Positions 56,785 through 64,000 of a DNA stretch of 64,000 bases are shown in pieces; the first letter of the stretch is position 1, and every line of letters begins with the position of its first letter. A model generated the notes under the pieces. It was given only the letters and a program-made list of their open reading frames with translations. It was not told the origin of the DNA and did not search any database. The stretch comes from Euwallacea fornicatus (Eukaryota > Arthropoda > Insecta > Coleoptera > Curculionidae): assembly GCF_040115645.1 (NCBI RefSeq), contig NC_089565.1:434001-498000 (forward strand), read 5' to 3'. A program made the translations under genes and the position numbers.

Positions 56785-59700
56785 ATGTCTTTAATTTTCA
56801 GGTATTATAAATTTGCAAAGGACCTTTAATTAAAAAAAATTGTTATATAACTCCTATTACAGGCTAGCTGGAAATAGACTGGGACAGGGGCACAGGCTCC
56901 TATTGCAAGACAGCAATAGAGTGTTAAATTATGTAAGACCGGTTACCATAAAATGCACACCAGCTGTGGCCCCGCTAAATGAATCCCACGATGATCGTAA
57001 TGCTAGGTTCAATAGACCTCAGTCGCCTCATCTCACAATTTATAAACCCCAATTAACTGCAATGATGTCTATTTCCCATAGATTTACAGGTTAGTTGTAC
57101 AAAAATATGGGGAAATGGTATAACGCCTTCATTGGTTCCATTCCATTGGCCTAAATCTACTGTGCCTATTAAATTTACTTAAGACTACCTATAAAAATAT
57201 CTCTTAGTCTTTAAAATGGGCTATTATACAAGTTATCTAAGAATAGCATACATATATCTTAGGGGACAATTTCGTAGGTTAAAATAAGTATGAAAGTTGC
57301 AATGAACATGAGTCTCAAAATAAATTTTAGGTAAGCTAGAACCTTTTAAAAATGCTGCACCATTAATGTTTTTTTTTTAAATATCTCAGAAGGTACATGA
57401 ATTAAATACCAAAACATTTGAGAACCTATATAAAATTGTAATGCAAAAATAACATTTCAGAGAGATGTTAACTCTGCATTTTAGAAAATCAAATCCAAAG
57501 GCCAGCATGCATTGGGTTATAAACTTGCCGTTTTCTTAGAAATAGTGTATCCTCTGTCTCTTAGCCTATATGATTTTATGTAGAAATGTCAAGACAAGTG
57601 CTTCTTGTTACCAAAATATCCAGTAATGCTCCAAACAAACAAATTGCACACATTCAATCAAACCCACCTAAATTCTACACTACTTGAAGAGCATCCAAGA
57701 TAATTAAAAAATACCATTTGTGGAATGTCATCGTCAAAAGTTCTAGTATGTCTTTTTACTATAGAAAATATGAAATTTTATTTGCTTTAGTGAATGATAT
57801 ACTTTCCAATTTTTCCCAGTTTTATAACAAATATTTTGTACTGTTTATTGACAGCCAGTGCTAAAATTTAAAAATTTGATTTATTGAAATAAAAGTTCAA
57901 GTGACCTTTTGGAGATAATGGTGTGAGGATCACATTTTAATCAATATCTTATTTGCAATTCCCACCTAGTAAAATTGGAGCAAATTGTGTAGTGGGTGAA
58001 CAAATGAAATATCTTATATGCATGTGAAGAATAAGATTTAATTCTCTATAAAATCATTAGTCATAACTGTGATTTAGGTACGATTAAGACTCCTGAAAGA
58101 TATACTGAGTAAAATCGCAACTGAAAATTTGTTGGCATATGTGGTGTTTATATAACTAAGCTTAGTATTATTTAAAAATTCTTTTTATTTCTGGTACTAT
58201 GATGAGGTGTAACAGTATGGGTCTGGTATGGTAGTAATGACAGCTTACAAAGAACTGATTTTTTATAATCTATAATATTATACAAGGTGTCTCCTTTAAA
58301 GCTGTAATTGAAGATTATTTAAAAATGGTACGTTGTACGAAAAAAAGGTTCAAATATAAGTTATCTGGTAAAAAGAGGGATATGTCATGAAGATAGTGAC
58401 TTTTGGCTAAAATATCATTTCATCGGCAAATTTTTCTAAATGACATCCCCATATTTTTTTTACAGGTCCTTGTAGATCTTCAAAAAATCTATATCTTTTA
58501 TTCAAACAATTTTTTTATTAGACGTTTTGTTGCAGAGTTATCATTGATTTTTGTCCAATTTTTGAGATAGTAAAAATTATTACATTTTTTTTTCTAGAAA
58601 AGTTACTCAATGCACATTCTTCATATAAAAAATATATATTTTTTAATTTTGCAAATTTATTTGAAATCCTGATTTGAGAAACTTATGGAAGCAAATGTTT
58701 TAAAAAATGTCCATTCTACTCCAAACACGTCTCAACTCTTATTCGAAAAGTATTGTTTACTTTGCGCAATATTTCTCTGTTTATCAATTGGCACGCATTT
58801 TCAACTCTCCTTTTCATGTCGTCTGCATAAACTTTGTCTTTTAAAAAATCTGATGAAGTAAGATCAGGCGACCTAGGAAGTCAAGTCACTGGACCGTCCT
58901 GTCCAATCCATTGATCTAGATACATTTCATTGAGAACCTCACGAGACATTCTACGAAAATGGCCTGGACAGCCGTCATGTTGATACCACATCACCTGTCT
59001 AATAGTAAGTGGAACGTTTTCTAACAATTTGAAAAAATTTATTACGCAACAAATTGCTTAACATTTCTCCATTCAAGTTTCCTTCAATGAAACTAGATCT
59101 AATTAAGTATTCCCCAATAATACCGCAAAATACATTCACTGAGCATGGTCTTTGATCTACAACTTCTCTAAGCCAATGTGGGTTTACAGCACGCCAAAAA
59201 TGCAGATTATGGCGATTCACTGAACCATGGTTTGTGAATGTGGATTCGTCCGAAAACAAAACGTTGGAGAAGAAATTTGTATTTTGATTTAATTGCTGCC
59301 TTGTCAAATTAAAGAAATTGACTCGGTTTTCAAAATCAGTTCTATGAAATTCGTGATGTAAAGAAATGTGGTAAGGATGGTATTTATTCAACTTCAAAAT
59401 TTTTTTATCACTTGTCTTTGATATTTTCGAGTCAGCAGCAATTTAACGATAACTTGCATTAGGATCGAAGGCAACTACTGCAAAAGCTGCTATTTGATTG
59501 CCTTCAAGTGTTGCATTTGGGGAGCGTTCTTTCAGTCCCTTCATAAATAAAAACCATTTCTAATTTTTTATCCAAAGTGTAGCGATCCCTTTCAATTATT
59601 GAATTTCGTAATGAAAAGAACAATTTTTGTATCATTTCACACAAAAAATCAGATTCATTGTGGAAAAAAGATGATCGATTTCCTGTAGACCTTATTATAA

Positions 59701-60509
59701 ACAAGGTAGGCTGTAACAAGAAGAAATTTAAGATTTTTTCCATAAAAATAACTTTTTATAGATAGAAGAATTATTATGCGTGTTAAGCAGAATATTTATA
59801 GCAACACTTTTCTTAAAAATTGGAAAAAACTCAAAGATAACTGCAGCAAAACGTCTAATAAAAAAATTGTTCAAATAAAAAATATTCATTTTTTGATGGT
59901 CTACAAGTATAGGTACCAGAAATACGGGGTTGCCATTTGGGAAAAAGTTGCCCTTGAAATGACCTTAAAATGCCGTTTTGGCTAAAAGTCACTATCTCCA
60001 TGACATGTCTCCCTCTTCACCAGACAACTGTAGTTTGAAACTATTCTTCATACAACGTACCGTTTTTGAGTAATCTTCAATCACAACTTTAAATAGGACG
60101 CCCTGTATCATTTATTATTAGGAATACCTATAATCTGATTTAGGTCAATGGTGGCCCCGTAAAATGCCTATTAATTATATTATCATTAGTTTTTGTACAA
60201 ATAGTTTTTTTTTATATAGGATTAATTTTAACTGCATACACAGTTGCCTTAAGCGCCGCAGCTATTTATCTTGAGTTCCCGTTGGAATTTTATATTGAAA
60301 AACTGAAATCAGCAGAAATTGGGGCTGGTTCTATTTATGGACTAAAGTTTTTGTTGGCTTTTCCCCTCACATACCACTTTTGGAACGGAATTAGGCACTT
60401 ACTGTGGGACACCGGAAGATTCCTGACGATAAGAGAAGTTTACATTACTGGATGGACCGTGTTAGCAGTTGCGATTGTGAGTGCCGCCATTCTTTCTGGA
60501 ATGTCTTAA
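56785..60509 (+). CDS. SdhC: Succinate dehydrogenase cytochrome b560 subunit, complete
   Basis: Three exons, 56785-56801, 56863-57089 and 60220-60509, give 177 residues with matching phases (AG|G and G|GA codons). The product anchors complex II in the inner mitochondrial membrane and helps bind heme b and ubiquinone. A short Arg-containing N-terminus (MSLIFRLAGNRLGQG) suits mitochondrial import. Family motifs are RPQSPHLTIYKPQL and SISHRFTG, whose His is the expected heme ligand. Three membrane helices follow: about GLILTAYTVALSAAAIYL, LKFLLAFPLTYHFWNGIRHL and ITGWTVLAVAIVSAAIL. The first coding exon is only 17 nt, so the start rests on the splice fit. Intron 2 (57090-60219) carries a mariner copy. 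The usual length for the family is 165-180. Confidence 0.95.
57090..58282. other. SdhC intron 2, left of the mariner
   Basis: AT-rich intron, nothing recognised. Confidence 0.5.
58283..60105 (-). mobile_element. DD41D mariner, copy 2 (inverted, in SdhC intron 2)
   Basis: 1823 bp, TA-flanked, transcribed against SdhC. From about 58740 to 60060 it is nearly the same as 21020-22350 in inverted orientation. The arm at 58283-58620 is much more diverged from its counterpart at 22830-23164, and the outermost 30 bp at 60075-60105 also differ more. It lacks the ~360-bp insert of copy 1. Confidence 0.9.
58720..59743 (-). pseudogene. DD41D mariner transposase, defective (copy 2)
   Basis: Its 79-codon (59504-59743) and 132-codon (58999-59397) frames translate to the same sequences as those of copy 1 at 21342-21581 and 21688-22086. 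It shares the same breaks between them and the same stops after RKRSTYY and before LPRSPDL. LFSDESTFTNHG holds the first Asp. It cannot make a full transposase. Confidence 0.88.
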
Positions 60510-60647
60510 ATTTTCCAGTATTTTTATGAGGTATGTTTGTACATAAATTATTTTTCGTTGTACTTTATGGCTACAATGATTCACTCTTCAGAATTATTTA
60601 CGTTATCTTGTTGAAGAGATGTATTAAATTTTTTTGTGATGAACTAA

Positions 60648-60653
60648 AATAAA
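60648..60653 (+). terminator. SdhC poly(A) signal
   Basis: AATAAA 139 bp after the SdhC stop codon, the first canonical hexamer on the strand, followed by a T-rich tract. Confidence 0.6.
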
Positions 60654-60719
60654 ATTATTGGTTTTTATATTGACTTTTATCAATTAGTTATAAGACAGGA
60701 TCTAGTTTTCACTGTATGC

Positions 60720-61060
60720 ACAGGGTGTCCAAATTGTCATTTTTAAAACTGCGAGAACTACGAAGTGCCTTAAATTTTGATTTGATTTTTTTACCTACTT
60801 TTATGATAATAACAAATTCGAGCGAAGAAACGTTCTAATCAGAATCAAATCAAATCTTTATTTAACCACTAGTAACGAAAATTTACCTTTGGCAATACAG
60901 CATCATGCATGACTCTGGGGATATCCTTTTATTATATACAGGATGTAACATATAGAGATATTTGAAAAAGCGATAGTGCTCTACAAAACAATTTTAAAAA
61001 TACTAATAGACCCACGGATAAAAATATACCATTTTCGAATATAAAGGGTAGAAAAGTTTC
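60720..61060. repeat. Isolated mariner/MITE end motifs
   Basis: cagggtgtccaaattgtcat at 60721 and tatacaggatgtaac near 60945-60960 resemble element ends but are not mirror partners. No coding content. Confidence 0.35.
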
Positions 61061-63095
61061 TTTCCAGCCGATATGTGGAGTTTCTCCCCATTAACAAACC
61101 CTGAGTGTTGAGGATTTTGGGCCCGGTGCCTAGGAATCATTAATTTCTCTTCGGCAGTCATCTACAGTGCCCCCTCCGCCGTTTCCTTTCGATGTTTTTA
61201 TTTCTCTAGGAGGATATTACCATTCAGGTGCATTCGCGACTATGAATTCGATAGTTGATGCCGTGACCTCTTGCAAGTTTCAGTTATTTAGGACTGCATT
61301 GTGTGTAATTCACCAGTGCCTTGAGTAACTGATTTCGAAGTGCTTCAGTCCTTTTATAAATTTTGTCTACTTGGATTCTCATGAAGTCGCGCATTGACTG
61401 GCAATATAAATTGAAATGAATTTCCTCGTTGTTACTTTACATTGGAACATTCATCACCAGTCGGAGTTAAATGCTTTCAGTCGATACTGTTCGTCGAGGA
61501 AATTCCAAGACATGTCCTTGAGCAGCTGATCCGTGCGTGAGGATCGGTCGCATAATAGACTTTGAGTGCCAGTTCTCCATCGACGGACATGTGGCTTCTT
61601 CTGTTGGGCATGGAATATAGCGAAGCCGTAGCCCTGCTGGCCTTAGTAGCAGTAGCTCTTACATGGGGATCTCAGGTCTGTCCTTTATTCAGTTTTAATC
61701 CCAGAGGTTGGACCGTGCCACGGCACTTCAATGCTATGGGTCTCTAAAGGATCTGGTGTGTCATCGAAATGTCTCTCTAGCAGGATTACCTGGTGATTAG
61801 TCGGGTTTATAGCGAATTATAGTATATAATACTATAATTCACCAAGTTACCAGCCACTCCTGTAGGTTGTCTAACACTTGTTATAGATTTCTGATAACAA
61901 ACGCTTTATTCAGGTGTTTGGATAAAATGGCTGTGTCACCAATGTCAGCTGCAAGCGTAGTCCTAACAGTTCTAAAAATAGCATTCATGTGCAAGTGTGA
62001 TGATAGAATAGCTCCTTCTAGCATTCTAGCCTCTGGGCTTCTGGAAGCAAAATAGACGTCACCCACTTTGGCGACGACTGTCCGATGTCTGCAGTAATTG
62101 TATATAAGTTCACGCATTCCTGACGATATACGTTTATTTCTCAAGAAAAATCTTCAAAAAATACCCAGCCTGTTGTCTTGTCGACTAGATATTGTAGGAT
62201 TTTTTTACTGGGCCTACCCATTGAAAACCTAGGGATTCCAGTAATAGCTTTCGTTGTCCCGCGAGACAAAACGTTGGTGGCGATGAAGGTTTCGGTGTTG
62301 GTTTCAAAATTTTTTTACTACTTAGTACCTTTAACGAATTTTAATTCGGCAACAAAAAAAGCGTTTGTTTTATTTTACCTTTCTTATTTCTTTTGAGTTC
62401 TACTCTCGTATCAGAGCTAGAATTTTTTTTTGCATCGCTGATCGACTGCCCCACCCCCTTTTTGCAACCTCATCTTTGCACTTAGTTTAAAGATGATGTG
62501 GCCTCTTCAGTCATTCTTCTAGTTCGTCCCGTTCTTTAACAGGAATATCTCGGAGTGACACAACTCTTACTTTTCTCTCCCTGCTACTTTCCCCACACGG
62601 AAACGACCAAGAAGAGGTCAAATGTTTCTTGCCATTTGTTTCCTAAAAAAGCAGGTCTTTCTAATTCCAACCAAGTTACCCTAGACTTTCAAGAAAACGC
62701 CAACTTCTAAATCTTCCAATTAATGCTGCCCATATACCTAAAATCTTCAGTATATACAGTGGCGGACAAAAGTTTAGAAATTTCTATTTACAACGTTTTG
62801 TATTTAAACAAATTGAGGAATGTATGTACAAAAAACAAATAAATAGAAGATTTCTGTTTGTCACAAACAAAAATTTTATGCATACGAGGGATTCCTGAAA
62901 AGATATACTCGAATGAACTGCAAAAAATAAAAAAGTTTCTAAACCTTTTGTCCGCTACTGTAGATAAGCTCATTGTACCATGTCGAATGCTCGTTCTATG
63001 TCCAGTAGAATCAGTCCAGAAGTCAATCGGTTAGTCCTGTCTTGTATGGCATTTTCTAAAATCTTTACAAGATGAGGAAGTACACAAATTTCTCA
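61061..63095 (-). pseudogene. LINE (Jockey-like) reverse transcriptase remnant
   Basis: Minus-strand pieces run in LINE order: RTNRLTSGLILLDIERAFDM near 63070-62975 (RT motif with the first catalytic Asp), GAILSSHLHMNAIFRTVRTT and ADIGDTAILSKHLNK near 62010-61900 (FADD-like motif decayed to IGDT), then WGPHV-like and LYSMPNRRSHMSVDGELALK near 61690-61560 and HARISCSRTCLG. Stops and shifts are frequent. A MITE interrupts it at 62757-62959. The part at 62160-62750 is not readable as LINE. The 3' end is not defined. Confidence 0.65.
62757..62959. mobile_element. 203-bp Tc1-type MITE
   Basis: TA-flanked. The ends cagtggcggacaaaagtttagaaa and cagtagcggacaaaaggttta (complement) form inverted repeats. 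It sits inside the LINE reverse-transcriptase remnant. Confidence 0.85.
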
Positions 63096-63168
63096 ACGTC
63101 CGCAAGTACTAAAACTAAGAGCTAACTTACAGAGCTAAGAGGTAATTATTGGTTAATTTATTATTTAT

Positions 63169-64000
63169 AGGGTGTTCCAACGAAATCTTTCCATCACGGC
63201 TATTTTTGATAATTGTGAAAATATCGTAAAATACCAAGACATGCCGATTACGTTTTCGAGAGAGACACATGATAACGCGGATTTTAAATGGGACCATGAG
63301 TCGAGTGGCCCCTCATTTTATAAGTAATAAAATTCTTTTTAATGCAATACCCAATTTTTTAATTTTTAACCACCAGTTCTGAAAAAAATAACGTCTCAAG
63401 TACCCATTTAAACAATTAAATAAAATTAAGTAATTAAATGTATAAAATTATGTCTTCTCACCTCCCTACAAGTTGTTCCATATTTCTTCGAACATTTCTA
63501 AGAAGTTCAGGGGTGATTGGCGATACTTTTCCACTATCAGTCTTCTTAATTACCCCAAAGAATCTGGTCGATTTAGATAAATTTTTGATTTTAAGTTACC
63601 TCACAAACAAAAATCAAGGGGTGTTATATTAGGTGACTTGAAACGCTATATCATCCAGATATGAGCGACATTGCGTTCAATATGGCAAAGCGTAACAATT
63701 AGATGAACAGCCAGATTGATCCTATGAAACGAAATGTGGTTTTACATTAACTATAGTTCCTTCCAAGAAAAGAGGTGAATGGTTTATTTTACAAGGCAAC
63801 TCCAGTTTGAGGAGAGTGGGTACTAAAATCTAGCCGTGGCGGGTATATTACCAAAATATGTTGAGGTACATAAGCGTAATATAAGGGTACATTGTTACGG
63901 GATTAAAATTTAAATATTTGAAAAATTCTATATTGTATGTTAAAAATATAAAAAAATATAACTAACAACTACGGTTGCGAACCGAACCTCTATGATTACA
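63169..64000 (-). pseudogene. Mariner DD41D-type fragment (runs to window end)
   Basis: The end-like agggtgttccaacgaaatct at about 63172 faces inward. On the minus strand, 63640-63440 reads SPNITPLDFCL, GNLKSKIYLNRPDSL and LLRNVRRNMEQL in shifting frames, the C-terminal end of this transposase type. The N-terminal half would lie beyond the window. Confidence 0.55.

Noticed and set aside
1..64000. CRISPR arrays, bacterial operons, tRNA genes
   Set aside because: No regularly spaced repeats, no ribosome-binding-site gene strings and no cloverleaf seen. Spliced insect genes and eukaryotic transposons throughout.

Overview
The window is an AT-rich insect nuclear sequence. Short spliced exons, GT-AG introns and dense Tc1/mariner, piggyBac, BEL/Pao and LINE copies show this. 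A beetle is plausible, but I cannot fix the order. Three conserved single-copy genes can be supported: the C-terminal exons of the ribosome quality-control E3 ligase listerin (Ltn1, + strand, about 1.8-10.2 kb), a complete six-coding-exon lamin B receptor / sterol C14-reductase-like gene (LBR, - strand, 51.75 to 42.2 kb, 640 codons), and a complete three-exon SdhC (succinate dehydrogenase cytochrome b560, + strand, 56.8-60.5 kb). LBR and SdhC look head-to-head around a CCAAT-rich, CpG-containing segment near 56.25-56.78 kb.

Layout: 0-1.46 kb is a decayed Tigger/pogo transposase. The last Ltn1 intron but one carries a full-length, apparently very young BEL/Pao retrotransposon (2820-9824) with 5-bp target duplications, LTRs differing by one T, and one uninterrupted gag-pol frame. 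11.6-14.2 kb is a mariner-like element with roughly 0.8-kb inverted arms. 16.0-16.8 kb is a clean solo LTR sitting inside a tandem repeat. From 19.2 to 46.2 kb lies an almost continuous array of Tc1/mariner/piggyBac copies. All 17 transposase traces I could orient in it read on the + strand, and several are nested or joined end to end through a single TA. LBR introns and the inferred LBR 5'-UTR intron hold more elements. SdhC intron 2 holds an inverted near-twin of the mariner at 21-23 kb. The last 3 kb contains LINE reverse-transcriptase remnants and a further mariner fragment.

The cellular genes act in unrelated processes: stalled-ribosome rescue, nuclear envelope/sterol metabolism, and mitochondrial complex II. 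Most of the window's unusual content is transposon architecture: the strand-biased array, the TA-joined nest at 33.2-39.75 kb, duplicated hairpins with compensatory changes in the BEL leader, and an apparent conversion tract between two inverted mariner copies about 37 kb apart. No RNA genes or CRISPR arrays were seen.
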